From Cherax quadricarinatus (taxonomy: Eukaryota > Arthropoda > Malacostraca > Decapoda > Parastacidae), in NCBI RefSeq assembly GCF_038502225.1, contig NC_091357.1, forward strand, positions 11,905,647-11,969,646: DNA of 64,000 bases, in the 5' to 3' direction. Both the position numbers and the translations under genes were made by a program. Positions 10,040 to 21,714 of the stretch are shown here, in pieces. The number at the start of each line of letters is the position of its first letter. The first letter of the stretch is position 1. The notes under the pieces are model-generated. The model did no database searches. It saw nothing but the letters and a program-made list of their open reading frames with translations, and was not told the origin of the DNA.

Positions 10040-10260
10040 GAGGGAAGGTGATGGAGCCAGGGGTTCCAGACCATGGAGCTGAACTCTTCTCCAGGCCGAG
10101 GGATTGACCACCTCAAATACCATTTCTCCAAGGTTGATGGACTGATTACATCATCTTCATTTCACTATTACGCTTGCTGCCTCTGTATTTGACTGAAGAA
10201 TACTGTGGAGGCGAAACGTTTCAACAATAAAGATACCTAACTGTTACACGTGTGTCTGAA
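10040..10260 (+). repeat. Hammerhead-bearing repeat arm (plus orientation)
   Basis: Right-hand type arm: 'gaactcttctcc', 'gactgattacatcatcttc', then the ribozyme-like core and 'aataaagatacctaactgtt', 'acacgtgtgtctga'. It is the inverted counterpart of the arm at 10525-10745, 270 bp downstream, but the two face the opposite way round from the compact pairs at 29 and 30 kb. Confidence 0.65.
10187..10227 (+). ncRNA. Hammerhead ribozyme-like motif (weak stem II)
   Basis: CTGAAGA (fits CUGANGA) at 10193-10199, GAAACGTT at 10213-10220. Helix I can form four pairs (TTGA with TCAA). Stem II is poor. Predicted cleavage, if active, is after 10220. Probably a decayed copy. Confidence 0.45.
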
Positions 10261-10524
10261 TCATCAACTTCCCTGGTCATCCCACTGTCAGGTTGACCTT
10301 GTGAATAGCGACTTCTATATTTCCCTCTGTTCCTTCAACTTTTTTTCATATTTTTTTAGCGCTCTTGGTTGTTGCTCGTTTGATCCTCTTTTTATAAAGA
10401 CCACATCGAAGTTGTAATATCCTCACAAATATAACATTCCCCTCTTTACCAAGTTTCTTCTGCTGTTACTAAAGGACGCGCAATGATCAGATCTCTTCTG
10501 TCCTGAATATAATAATAACATACA

Positions 10525-10745
10525 ATACCGACAAGTTGATAAGACTTGCGCAACAGTTAGGTATCTATATTCTGAAACGTTTCGCTATACGATAAGCTTC
10601 TTCAAGTCGAGTACAGAGGAGGCAGCAGAAGGAGTGGAGATGTAAAGACGATGTTATCAGTTCATGATCCTCGAAGTAGTGGTTTTGAGGTGTTCAGTCC
10701 CTCAGCTAGGAGAAGAGTTCTGCTTCATAATCTGGAACATTGTGA
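10525..10745 (-). repeat. Hammerhead-bearing repeat arm (minus orientation)
   Basis: Left-hand type arm with 'taccgacaagttgataag', 'ttaggtatct', the GAAACG block and the inner 'cagtccctcagctaggagaa' segment. The core has an extra T (CTTGAAGA at about 10597-10604 reversed), which breaks the CUGANGA consensus, so I do not list a separate ribozyme here. Confidence 0.55.
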
Positions 10746-11020
10746 AGCTGAAACATCAGAATGGAGACATATACATACTGCTAAAAGTGAGGCGGAGGAA
10801 ATCATGATGACAGTAGAGACGGGGCCCATTAGTAGAAGAATGTAATTATTGAGACAGTGTAACAAGCCTACTGAGTAGGTCCCTCTCAAATCCAGCCTTT
10901 CTCACATTCGCTTCTGCATGTTTATATCCTTAAAACACAGTTTTTTTTTATTTCATTTACCCTTCCCAATTATCGCACTATCTTGGAGTGTTTTCCGATC
11001 GTCTTGTTCCATCTTATCTG
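10746..11020. other. No feature recognised
   Basis: A short open frame (10651-10845, 64 codons) runs out of the repeat arm and is not supported by anything else. Confidence 0.4.
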
Positions 11021-11211
11021 CAGTGGCGGACCTACGTTTTTTGGGGCCCGTGAAGTTTAAACTGTTATGGGGGGGGGGTCTTCGCAACCCCTTCCCATAC
11101 AGTAGACCCAAAAATTTTAAGCAGTGTGGACTAAAATCACTTCTGGGGCCCCTCCGGGATTAGGAGCCCTGAAGCTTCAACTTCATTAGATTCATAGTAG
11201 ATCCGCCCCTG
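11021..11211. mobile_element. Short DNA-transposon derivative (MITE) with CAGTGGCGGA/TCCGCCCCTG ends
   Basis: The left end CAGTGGCGGACCTACG and the right end, read inverted as CAGGGGCGGATCTAC, form 15-bp imperfect terminal inverted repeats 191 bp apart. CAG-starting GC-rich ends of this kind are usual for hAT-type elements. I see no clear 8-bp target duplication (cttatctg against caagttgt), so family assignment is tentative. No coding capacity. Confidence 0.6.
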
Positions 11212-11339
11212 CAAGTTGTGTGTACTCTCTTCTCTGATCCTTGAGGATCTTACTTCGTGTAGATTTTAAACTGTATAGTTCTACACGTAGTTTAGAATGT
11301 TTTAACATTATAACAAGTACCATTATTCCTGTGTTGCAG

Positions 11340-11389
11340 GTAAGGTTAAGCCTGGCGGTGGTATCAGCGTCTCCATGATGGTGTGTGAG
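11340..11389 (+). CDS. Candidate 50-nt internal exon of an unidentified host gene
   Basis: Flanked by a good acceptor (ttcctgtgttgcag before 11340) and a good donor (GAG then GTGAGT at 11390). Only one frame is open, using two bases to finish a codon begun in the previous exon and reading KVKPGGGISVSMMVCE after it; the other two frames stop. The exon ends in phase 0. I do not recognise the peptide. The 25-bp minisatellite starts directly in the following intron. Short length makes chance likely enough that this needs transcript support; a chance acceptor and donor pair cannot be excluded. Confidence 0.4.
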
Positions 11390-13110
11390 GTGAGTACCAT
11401 CCCAGTGTTTCTACGTCAGTATTATCCGAGTGTTTCTACGTAAGTACCATCCTATTGTTTCTACCTCTACCAGCCTAGTGTTTCTACGTCACTACCATCC
11501 TAGTGTTTCTACGTAACTACCATCCTCTTGTTTCTACCTCTACCTTCCTAGTGTTTCTACGTTACTATCATCCTAGTGTTTCTACGGCAATATCATCCTA
11601 GTGTTTCTTCCTCATTACCATCCTAGTGTGTTTCTGCCTCAGTACCATCCTGGTGTTTCTACCTCAGTACCATCCTAGTGTGTTTCTACGTCATTACCAC
11701 CCTAGTGTTTCTACCTCAGTACCATCCTAGTGTTTCTACCTCAGTGCCACCCTAGTGTTTCTACTTCAGTACCACCCTAGTGTTTCTACCTTACTACCAT
11801 CCTAGTGTGTTTCTACCTCAGTACCATCCTAGTGTTTCTACCTCAGTACCACCCTAGTGTTTCTACCTTACTACCATCCTAGTGTGTTTCTACCTCAGTA
11901 CCACCCTAGTGTTTCTACCTTACTACCATCCTAGTGTGTTTCTACCTCAGTACCATCCTAGTGTGTTTCTACCTCAGTACCATCCTAGTTTTTCTACCTC
12001 AGTATCATCCTAGTGTTTCTATCTCAGTACCATCCTAGTGTGTTTCTACCTCAGTACCACCCTAGTGTTTCTACCTTACTACCATCCTAGTGTGTTTCTA
12101 CCTCAGTACCATCCTAGTGTGTTTCTACCTCAGTACCATCCTAGTCTTTCTACCTCAGTACCACCCTAGTGTTTCTACCTCAGTACCATCCTAGCGTGTT
12201 TCTACCTTAGTACCATCCTAGTGTTTCCACCTCAGTACCATCCTATTGTTTATATCTCAGTACCATCCTAGTGTTTCTACCTCAGTACCATCCTAGTGTT
12301 TCTACCTCAGTACCATCGTAGTGTTTATCCCTCAGTGCCATCCTCTTGTTTATATCTCAGTACCATCCTAGTGTTTCTACCTCAGTACCATCCTAGTGTT
12401 TCTACCTCAGTACCATCGTAGTGTTTATACCTCATCACCCTAGTGTTTCTACCTCAGTACCATCCTAGTGTGTTTCTACCTCAGTACCATCCTAGTGTTT
12501 GTACCTCAGTGCCATCCTAGTGTTTCTACCTCAGTACCATCCTAGTGTTTATACCTCAGTACCATCCTAGTGTTTATACCTCAGTACCATCCTAGTGTTT
12601 CTACCCTAGTACCATCCTAGTGTTTATACCTCAGTACCGTCCTTATGTTTATACCTCAGTACCATCCTAGTGTTTATGCCTCAGTACCACCCTAGTGTTT
12701 ATAACTCAGTACCACCCTAGTGTTTCTACCTCAGTACCATCCTAGTGTTTATACTACAGTACCGTCCTTGTTTATACCTCAGTACCATCCTAGTGTTTAT
12801 ACCTCAGTACCATCCTAGTGTTTCTAACTCAGTACCATCCTAGTGTTTATACCTCAGTACCATCCTAGTGTTTATACCTCAGTACCATCCTAGTGTTTCT
12901 AACTCAGTACCATCCTAGTGTTTATACCTCAGTACCATCCTTGTGTTTATACCCCAGTACCATCCTAGTGTTTTTACCTCAGTACCATCCTAGTGTTTCT
13001 ACCTCAGTACCATCCTAGTGTGTTTCTACGTCATTACCACCCTAGTGTTTCTACGTCATTACCATCCTAGTGTTCCTCCCTCAGTACCATGGTAGTGTCT
13101 ACGTCAGTAC
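11390..13110. repeat. 25/27-bp minisatellite, about 65 copies
   Basis: Unit 'catcctagtgtttctacctc' plus 'agtac', with a 27-bp form having an extra 'tg' (tgtgtttc) and versions with tttat in place of tttct. Divergence is moderate and unit types are interspersed. The first units overlap the donor site of the candidate exon, so the array appears to have grown from donor-proximal intron sequence. Confidence 0.92.
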
Positions 13111-13139
13111 CATCGTAGTACTTAACCTAGCGTAAAAAA

Positions 13140-13340
13140 GAAACACTAAACAGAGCATATCTTTGATCTTTAATGAATAAGTCACATGTGCAACACTTGA
13201 AACGTTTCGCTTGCACAAAAGGCTTCTTCAGTTGAATATAAGTGAATGTAACATTGGGGAGAGTAATAGTAGTAGTAGTAGTGTTCAGGCAGTCCAGTCA
13301 GTCCCTCACCTTTGGTTAGGGGTGGTCAGTCGCTCAAGCC
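13140..13340 (-). repeat. Single hammerhead-bearing repeat arm
   Basis: Has 'tctttaatgaataagtcaca', 'tgtgcaacacttg', the ribozyme-like core and inner 'gtccagtcagtccctcacc' segment. An AGT triplet run (about 13268-13282) lies inside. No inverted partner within 300 bp. Confidence 0.5.
13196..13236 (-). ncRNA. Hammerhead ribozyme-like motif with intact core bases
   Basis: Minus strand: CTGAAGA (plus 13225-13231), stem II region of about 16 nt, then GAAACGTTT (plus 13200-13208). Core bases fit CUGANGA...GAAA, but stem II has mismatches and helix I pairs poorly. Probably inactive. Confidence 0.4.
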
Positions 13341-13611
13341 TAAAGCAAAGGCATGAAACCAGCTTTATTTACTAGAACAGAGGTGAGGTGCAGCAGCTGG
13401 AGGTAACGTCACAAGTGAGCCTGTCCCACTAGTGGAAGTAGGTCATGGTGTTGCTGTCTCAGATATATATTATTGATGCTCTAAGTATCGACAAGATGAA
13501 TAAGATAAATCTAGATTTACAGCTTTATGCTTCGAGCGATACATGGTGTGTAATAAGCTTGATCTACCAAGTGTTACCATCCAATTATAATTGTTCTCAC
13601 CCTGTTGCTTA

Positions 13612-13644
<33 letters not shown>

Positions 13645-14250
13645 GAATGGGTGTGCCACACTATCGGTATCGGTTAATTTTGATGGTATCGGTATCTGCA
13701 AAAAATTATTATTATTATTATTATTATTAGTAGTAGTAGTAGTTGTAGTGGAAGTAGCAGTAGCAGTAGTATTAGTAGTCATGGGAAAGGGGGGTAGTTC
13801 GATTTGATTCAAGGAAAGGAAGGTAGCTGCAGTGCCCTGGATCAAGAACACCATAAAACCTATTTAACCTTCCATGACTGAAAACAGATTATACTTAACT
13901 CGCTCTTATAAAGTTCCTTACCATAGTTAATTTTTTCATACGTTCTATTAAAAGTAAAGTGGCCGTTTTAATTGTAAAAAGTTATTTTTTTTGGGTGGTG
14001 GTGGTGGGGGGGGGGGGATCAGTGCTCCCATGGATTTGCTCAAAAATTCACGAGTCAAAATTCAGTTGGAAAATTCGTGTTTATAAGACATGAAAACTTG
14101 TTATAAAATGTAAGTGATTGACATGACAAACATGTAAGTGATTGACATGACAAACAGTATGAAACTCTGTGGTAGACAATGGTTGGCGCTTTAGCCAACA
14201 GACTGGACTCGACGCTGTCACCATAAAACAGCACGGTCCACTCACCCCTC
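13341..14250. other. Anonymous region with (ATT)n and (AGT)n microsatellites
   Basis: ATT runs at 13611-13642 and 13707-13728, AGT-rich run to about 13785, G run at 14008-14017, and a duplicated 'gtaagtgattgacatgacaa' at 14110-14155. No gene seen; the 120-codon frame at 13445 is built on the triplet repeats. Confidence 0.5.
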
Positions 14251-14255
14251 TTCGC

Positions 14256-15023
14256 ACTCACTCCGACATGCCCCCCTACCAGTCTCAGTACTCCGACATG
14301 CCCCCCTACCAGTCTCCGTACTCCGACATGCCCCCCTACCAGTCTCCGTAGTCACTCCGACATGCCCCCCTACCAGTCTTCGCACTCCGACATGCCCCTC
14401 TCCCAGTCTTCGTACTCCGACATGCCCCTCTCCCAGTCTTCGCACTCCGACATGCCCCTCTCCCAGTCTTCGTACTCCGACATGCCTCTCTCCCAGTCTT
14501 CGTACTCCGACATGCCCCTCTCCCAGTCTTCGCACTCCGACATGCCCCTCTCCCAGTCTTCGTACTCCGACATGCCCCCCTACCAGTCTCCGTACTCCGA
14601 CATGCCCCCCTACCAGTCTCCGTAGTCACTCCGACATGCCCCCCTACCAGTCTTCGCACTCCGACATGCCCCCCTACCAGTCTTCGCACTCCGACATGCC
14701 CCTCTACCAGTCTTCGCACTCCGACATGCCCCTCTCCCAGTCGTCGTACTCCGACATGCCCCTCTCCCAGTCTTCGTACTCCGACATGCCCCTCTCCCAG
14801 TCTTCGTACTCCGACATGCCCCTCTCCCAGTCTTCGCACTCCGACATGCCCCTCTCCCAGTCTTTGTACTCCGACATGCCCCTCTCCCAGTCTTCGTACT
14901 CCGACATGCCCCTCTCCCAGTCTTCGTACTCCGACATGCCCCTCTCCCAGTCTTCGTACTCCGACATGCCCCTCTCCCAGTCTTCGTACTCCGACATGCC
15001 CCTCTCCCAGTCTTCGTACCCAC
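14256..15023. repeat. 30-bp minisatellite, about 26 copies
   Basis: Unit 'ctccgacatgcccctctccc' plus 'agtcttcgta'. Because 30 is a multiple of three and no frame of the unit has a stop, frames on both strands stay open (for example 14636-15397, which would give the decapeptide SDMPLSQSSY repeatedly). A first sub-block uses 'cccctaccagtctccg' units. A four-base change ('gtcactcc') occurs at about 14350 and 14625, suggesting a duplicated sub-block of about 275 bp. Confidence 0.92.
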
Positions 15024-15149
15024 TCCGTTATTACCGGTACAACTTTATAAGCTCACGACCCCGTAATAGACTCTCTGAGAGGAGAAAGTCTTTCTCCACC
15101 TGTAATTATGTTTACCTGCAGAGTCCTCACTCTCGTGAGTGCCTCTGTA

Positions 15150-16948
15150 TACTGGCACCCCTCCAGTTCCTGGAACACCCACCAGTGGTCCAATTTAAGT
15201 TTCAGGCCCACCCTCCAGTTCAAGATTCTGGCTTACCCTTGAGTGGTCCAGTTCAAGATTCCGACCCTCTCTCCAAAGATCCAGTGCAAGCTCCTGGCCC
15301 TGCCTCCAGAGATCCAGCACAGGCTCCTGGGGCCACCTCCAGGGATCCAGCACAAGCTCCTAGCCCCGGATCCAGGGGATCCAGTACAAGCTCCTAGCCC
15401 CGGATCCAGGGGATCCAGTACAAGCTCCTAGCCCCGGATCCAGGGGATCCAGCACAAGCTCCTAGCCCCGGATCCAGGGGATCCAGCACAAGCTCCTAGC
15501 CCCGGATCCAGGGGATCCAGCACAAGCTCCTAGCCCCGGATCCAGGGGATCCAGCACAAGCTCCTAGCCCCGGATCCAGGGGATCCAGCACAAGCTCCTA
15601 GCCCCGGATCCAGGGGATCCAGTACAAGCTCCTAGCCCCGGATCCAGGGGATCCAATACAAGCTCCTAGCCCCGGATCCAGGGGATCCAGCACAAGCTCC
15701 TAGCCCCGGATCCAGGGGATCCAATACAAGCTCCTAGCCCCGGATCCAGGGGATCCAGTACAAGCTCCTAGCCCCGGATCCAGGGGATCCAATACAAGCT
15801 CCTAGCCCCGGATCCAGGGGATCCAATACAAGCTCCTGGGGCCACCTCCAGGGATCCAGCACAAGCTCCTAGCCCCGGATCCAGGGGATCCAATACAAGC
15901 TCCTGGGGCCACCTCCAGGGATCCAGCACAAGCTCCTAGCCCCGGATCCAGGGGATCCAATACAAGCTCCTGGGGCCACCTCCAGGGATCCAGCACAAGC
16001 TCCTAGCCCCGGATCCAGGGGATCCAATACAAGCTCCTGGGGCCACCTCCAGGGATCCAGCACAAGCTCCTAGCCCCGGATCCAGGGGATCCAATACAAG
16101 CTCCTGGGGCCACCTCCAGGGATCCAGCACAAGCTCCTAGCCCCGGATCCAGGGGATCCAATACAAGCTCCTGGGGCCACCTCCAGGGATCCAGCACAAG
16201 CTCCTAGCCCCGGATCCAGGGGATCCAGCACAAGCTCCTAGCCCCGGATCCAGGGGATCCAGCACAAGCTCCTAGCCCCGGATCCAGGGGATCCAATACA
16301 AGCTCCTAGCCCCGGATCCAGGGGATCCAGCACAAGCTCCTAGCCCCGGATCCAGGGGATCCAGCACAAGCTCCTAGCCCCGGATCCAGGGGATCCAGCA
16401 CAAGCTCCTAGCCCCGGATCCAGGGGATCCAGCACAAGCTCCTAGCCCCGGATCCAGGGGATCCAATACAAGCTCCTAGCCCCGGATCCAGGGGATCCAA
16501 TACAAGCTCCTAGCCCCGGATCCAGGGGATCCAGCACAAGCTCCTAGCCCCGGATCCAGGGGATCCAATACAAGCTCCTAGCCCCGGATCCAGGGGATCC
16601 AGCACAAGCTCCTAGCCCCGGATCCAGGGGATCCAGCACAAGCTCCTAGCCCCGGATCCAGGGGATCCAGCACAAGTTCCTAGCCCCGGATCCAGGGGAT
16701 CCAATACAAGCTCCTAGCCCCGGATCCAGGGGATCCAGCACAAGCTCCTAGCCCCGGATCCAGGGGATCCAGCACAAGCTCCTAGCCCCGGATCCAGGGG
16801 ATCCAGCACAAGCTCCTAGCCCCGGATCCAGGGGATCCAATACAAGCTCCTAGCCCCGGATCCAGGGGATCCAGCACAAGCTCCTAGCCCCGGATCCAGG
16901 GGATCCAATACAAGCTCCTAGCCCCGGATCCAGGGGATCCAATACAAG
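15150..16948. repeat. 34-bp minisatellite with 67-bp higher-order block
   Basis: Main unit 'ctcctagccccggatccagg' plus 'ggatccagcacaag', with two GGATCC sites each and an 'aatac' variant. The left edge (15150-15350) holds diverged 33-bp versions ('ctcctggccctgcctccag'), which look like the ancestral form. From about 15830 to 16200 a 33-bp 'ggggccacctcc' unit alternates with a 34-bp unit to give an exact 67-bp period, about six times. Confidence 0.93.
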
Positions 16949-16949
16949 T

Positions 16950-17480
16950 CTCTTAACAGTCACTCGACTGACAGTCAATCTCTTGTTTGGACATCTATTT
17001 GTGATGTTTTAGACTCATTCACCTCATTCTGAGTTGTCATCATCTCTGTCCTGAGAAAAATATTTTCCACTCTTGTGGCACATCTTCATTTGCAGCTGTT
17101 ATCTCCATTTGTTGCTGTTCGTATGAGGGTAATGATTTCTTATCTAGGTTGCCATTGCTACAGCGCATCTTTTACGTCGTGATCACGTCTTTTCTGATCC
17201 TTCGCTCCCGGAAAAGTCTGGTTGCAAACCTTTTGACTTTGTTTAGGTGTGGGCTCCATAAAGGTGCTTCATATGCCATTTATATATTGTATTCATGGGG
17301 AAGTGCCAAATCAGTAGAGGTATTGTAGCGTACACGAGGATGATGCTTGACGTGATGTGTATTGCTTCGAACGGCTGCCAGTTTAGTCTCGTCATATTTT
17401 TACTTAGCTTGTATATATAGCTTGTATACATAGCTGTATATAAACTATGTGATATTTGCAATTTTATATACATCACTTGT
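16950..17480. other. Anonymous sequence with a dispersed-repeat fragment
   Basis: 17280-17330 holds 'attcatggggaagtgcc', a piece of the (ATT)n-tailed dispersed repeat family. No gene recognised. Confidence 0.4.
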
Positions 17481-17499
17481 GGCATTCAAATGCCATACA

Positions 17500-17862
17500 G
17501 TTGTGAAGAAATGTCGTGCATTTGTTAAGAAATGTATAATTCCTGAAGAAATATCGTACAATTGCGATGTACAATTGTGAGGAAATGTCGAGTTGTTAAG
17601 AAATGTAATGTGAAGAAATGTCGTACAATTGTAAAGAAATATCGTACACTTGTAAAGAAATATCGTACACTTGTAAAGAAATATCGTACACTTGTAAAGA
17701 AATATCGTACACTTGTAAAGAAATATCGTACACTTGTAAAGAAATATCGTACACTTGTAAAGAAATATCGTACACTTGTAAAGAAATATCGTACACTTGT
17801 AAAGAAATATCGTACACTTGTAAAGAAATATCGTACACTTGTAAAGAAATATACAATTGTGA
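17500..17862. repeat. 21-bp minisatellite, 10-11 good copies
   Basis: Unit 'aagaaatatcgtacacttgta', with degenerate units from 17500 (gtgaagaaatgtcg) that show how it began. Multiple-of-three period keeps frames open on both strands. Confidence 0.92.
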
Positions 17863-18754
17863 AGAAAAAACTTCCATTGCCTTCGTCTTAATATTTAACT
17901 CAGTTTTTTATTAACCTCCTGACCTCCAACATGCCTAATGAGAATTACTTTACAGTTCATGCACCTTCAAAATACAATAAATATTCTGGTTAATCTGCAG
18001 TAGCATCGCTCACCAACTCCAGGTTGGTGACTGAGGCTAGTTGGTGCCCACGGTCACCGCTGCCGGGGGGAAAGTTCATGTAGTGTCTCGTTGCCAGCCG
18101 TGTGATCATCACTCGCATCTCATTGAAATCTCCTAAGATCTTCAAAAAACTTGATCATGTTCATAATAAGGATTCTGGAGCTCGAATAAATTAGATTTTA
18201 ACATAGTTTTATACTCACGTTTATTAGGCGGGAGTCTGAGGGGCGGAAGCCCCCCCACCCCCCGATTACAAAATTTAATATTTTCAATACACATAACCCG
18301 CACATAGGATGACACTTATGACGACGTTGAGGTCCGACTTGGACTATTAACTGATTTTTCCAGGACATATCCCTTGTTAATTCATTGGTTATATGTGCTT
18401 GAGATTAAGTTAATTTATTGAATTTGCTATATCAAAAAAGTACTCAAAACATATGGGTTCCATATTGTAACGTTCATGATGTTTTATGCCCGTTATAATG
18501 TTTATATGGAATTAAAGTGTATTTTCTCCCCTCCCTCAGTACAGTGTCATCCATCCTTGCTATTATGGCTGTGTCAGAATGTGAGAATATTTACCGAATA
18601 TGTAGTTTCATATAATCATTATAATTTTACTTATATAATAATGATAATAATATCGTATTCACTACCAGTACATGTACAAGGTATACAGACCATAGCTGAC
18701 ATCAATGACATACTGCTGTATAGAAAGCTGCTTGTTATGCTGAGCATTTCGGCC
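17863..18754. other. No feature recognised
   Basis: AT-rich unique-looking sequence with a G/C-rich patch at 18225-18265 (gaggggcggaagcccccc). The 108-codon frame at 18476-18802 enters the SINE and has no other support. Confidence 0.35.
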
Positions 18755-18950
18755 AAATTAGGTCAGTTTTGTCCCAGGATGCCACCCACACCAGTCGACT
18801 AACACCCAGGTACCTATTTTACTGATGGGTGGACATAGACAATCGGTGTAAGGAAACACATCCAATGTTTCCACCCCTTCCCCGGGAGTCGAACCAGGAC
18901 CCTCACCGTGTGAAGCGAGAGCTTTTGCCACCAAGCTACGGGGCACCGGG
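18755..18950 (-). repeat. tRNA-derived SINE, partial copy
   Basis: Same family as 8032-8335: 'gtcccaggatgccacccaca', 'gactaacacccaggtacct', 'gtaaggaaacac', and B box GGTTCGACTC on the minus strand near 18887-18896. The 3' tail is missing. Confidence 0.75.
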
Positions 18951-19847
18951 GCACGCGTGAACTGTAAAATATTAATTTACAGACGGACCAAGAACTAAAA
19001 CTTCACTTAAAAGTAATATTTTTTGTTTAGGTTTTCTCCCGTTTCCAGTTAGGCTGCACAAAACACACAGGCAAATATTTACGATCAAACAGCATTGCAG
19101 TGAGTCGGGGATTGATGGAGGGTTTGAGTAACCTCTGTCATGACCAACAATTACGTAGTGAGCAGTAAAAGTGAGAATGTTTTGCGGTACGACAAGAGTA
19201 TGTGTTTATGTGTGGAAGCTTGGTGTGGGTGGGGGTGGCGGGCGTTCAATGTGGCGTGGACCACGCTGCTAGACGGGTGGTCGATTGTACCTTGTGTCTC
19301 ATTATATTCTCTTGTTCATTACATATTCTGTTCCTTATTGCATACTCTGTTTCACATTTTATACACTATTCCTCATTATATATCTTTTTGACCTCTTAAG
19401 CTTCATTAACTACGCGTCAACTAAGTTGTCTTACCAGTGAAAAAAAAATATTAACCACTACCAACTTAGCTCTTTTTTTAAAAGTGAACTGACAGTAAAT
19501 ATTATATTCTAAAAAGCCGTAGGTGTTCACACGCCAGCAGTGACATAAGACTTGAGCGTATGATCTTTGGCAGTGACCTGAGAAAGCCAGACACCTCAAC
19601 AACGCACGCCGGCCAGTTCAAGAGGACACAGGAACACACCCTACCACAGATCACTCACCTCCGAGACCAGAGAGAGATACCCTTAAGCCGGGGCGGCAGC
19701 CTCCAAGGTGTTTTTCAAAATGTGGACACTTCAGCGACACAACAAGGAACCTGACAAGAAATGGCGGTGAGATCACGTCAATGATTTATGTTATATTGGA
19801 TTAGGTTTGTTTTTGTCGGCATGTAGCCGATTTTTGTTGCATCTAAT
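18951..19847. other. No feature recognised
   Basis: Several open frames of 60-83 codons overlap without splice or similarity support. A repeated 'acatattctgttcctt' / 'catactctgtttcac' pattern is present at 19320-19375. Confidence 0.35.
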
Positions 19848-20236
19848 ATTAAAGGTAGTTTATCATGATATTCTGTTATAGGTAATGTTAAAGGTAGTTT
19901 ATCATGATATTCTGTTATAGGTAATGTTAAAGGTAGTTTATCATGATATTCTGTTATAGGTAACGTTAAAGGTAGTTTATCATGATATTCTGTTATAGGT
20001 AACGTTAAAGGTAGTTTATCATGATATGCTGTTATAGGTAACGTTAAAGGTAGTTTATCATGATATTCTGTTATAGGTAACGTTAAAGGTAGTTTATCAT
20101 GATATTCTGTTATAGGTAACGTTAAAGGTAGTTTATCATGATATTCTGTTATAGGTAACGTTAAAGGTAGTTTATCATGATATTCTGTTATAGGTAACGT
20201 TAAAGGTAGTTTATCATGATATTCTGTTGTATGCAG
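19848..20236. repeat. 39-bp minisatellite, about 9.5 copies
   Basis: Unit starts 'aggtagtttatcatgatatt' and ends 'ctgttataggtaacgttaa'. Early copies have 'taatg', later ones 'taacg', so the array has a directional change along its length. Confidence 0.92.
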
Positions 20237-20317
20237 CGTGAAGCTTGGTTTATCTTTTGTAGATAACATTAAAGTCAATTTATGTTATTCTGTTATTAAT
20301 ATCGTTAAATGCAAGTA

Positions 20318-20570
20318 ATCATGTGATTCTGTTAGTTAATGTTAAAGGCAGTTTATCGTGATATATTGTTAGTTAATGTTAAAGGCAGTTTATCGTGATA
20401 TATTGTTAGTTAATGTTAAAGGCAGTTTATCGTGATATATTGTTAGTTAATGTTAAAGGCAGTTTATCGTGATATATTATTAGTTAATGTTAAAGGCAGT
20501 TTATCGTGATATATTGTTAGTTAATGTTAAAGGCAGTTTATCGTGATATATTGTTAGTTAATGTTACAGG
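20318..20570. repeat. 37-bp minisatellite, about 6.5 copies, related to the 39-bp array
   Basis: Unit 'ttagttaatgttaaaggcag' plus 'tttatcgtgatatattg'. It shares the 'gttaaaggnagtttatc(a/g)tgatat' core with the 39-bp array upstream, so both come from one ancestral monomer but were amplified separately. Confidence 0.9.
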
Positions 20571-21170
20571 AAACTCGCCATATTTTGTTAGTCAACATTA
20601 AATTTACCATGTTAGTCTTTTCTCGTTATTTTGAGGTCAGTATATGCTAGTGTTAGGTTTAACCATCAGTATTAATTATGAGATGCTACGTATATGGTAC
20701 GTTGTAATTCTTCTTACTTTAACTATAGAGCTTCCATGAAGTGTTTATCACATATAATTAGTAATACTGATTATACTTATAAACCTTATTAGTGTCGTTA
20801 CGAAACACAACAATATATGAAGTATCTGATGCGTAGTGTTGGTAAACGTTTAAGAAACTTCGAAAATCGATAAATATTTCGACCTCCTGCTGGGGTCGAA
20901 ATATATGATCAATTAATTTTACGAGTTTATCTCCATGTGCGTTATTATTGACCACTGACTAGTGTTCATTTCAATTAAGTTATTCATTAAGGTTAAATTA
21001 TATGGTCCTAGCTCTCTGATGACGCCTACTAATTACACCGCTTATTTACTGCTTTTAAAAATAACATAATATTATTTCTTGCTGATACTATTGCTGCAGT
21101 TATTATTGATGTGATCCATTTATGTTTGTAGTTTTATATATGCCTAACAATTTGCGAAGTCTTAACAAAC
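20571..21170. other. No feature recognised
   Basis: AT-rich; one inverted word (tatttcgaccccag/ctggggtcgaaata) at 20872-20900 forms a short hairpin. No gene seen. Confidence 0.35.
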
Positions 21171-21174
21171 ATTA

Positions 21175-21276
21175 TCTCTATCCACAGCAGGATTAGAACT
21201 TGCACACTCTGTATCAAAGTTCTATGTACTTTGATACAGAGTGTGCTGGCTCGAATCCTGCTGTGGACTGAGAGAT
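21175..21276. repeat. tRNA-like palindrome
   Basis: Arms of about 45 bp (tctctatccacagcaggatt ... and its inverted partner ... aatcctgctgtggactgaga) surround a loop near 21220-21230. The right arm contains 'ggctcgaatcctgc', a T-arm/B-box-like block, and the left arm its reverse. Same design as 6612-6799 but with an unrelated stem sequence. Confidence 0.65.
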
Positions 21277-21690
21277 AATATTAATCGTATATATGTGAGG
21301 AGCCCGTTGGGCCCTACGGACGAGCAGCATGTTGCACAAGGGCCCAGCAGGACGTGGGTCTTACCCCTAGTGTTCCTCCAACAAGAATCGTCATTTTGAG
21401 ATTGACGACTGGGGCGTGGGCACACACATGTCGCCCCTAGTCACCTGCTAACGGTGCTCCTGCCCCGCTCTTTGTAGTTTCTCTCGTGTCTATGACTAAC
21501 ACATTATAACTGTTTGTCTACTGTTTCATCAGTGACATGGTGTCTTGAGTCACTTATCACAGTGAGACTCACACTATCACTACATGTCCCTGAGTCGTCG
21601 TCTATGAGTTGTTTACGGAACGTCTCCACTTAGAAATTTTCACCTTCACTTACCATTTTTTAACCTTCACTAACAAATTTTCACCTTCAC
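21277..21690. other. No feature recognised
   Basis: Moderately GC-rich 21295-21480, including a 67-codon minus-strand frame (21222-21425) without support; 21640-21700 has a short triplicated 'ttcaccttcacttac' repeat. Confidence 0.3.
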
Positions 21691-21714
21691 TTACAAATTT
21701 CTGAGCTTTGCTCA

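Noticed and set aside
14636..15397. 253-codon frame coding the decapeptide SDMPLSQSSY
   Set aside because: 30-bp array open in most frames on both strands; no evidence of selection on one frame.
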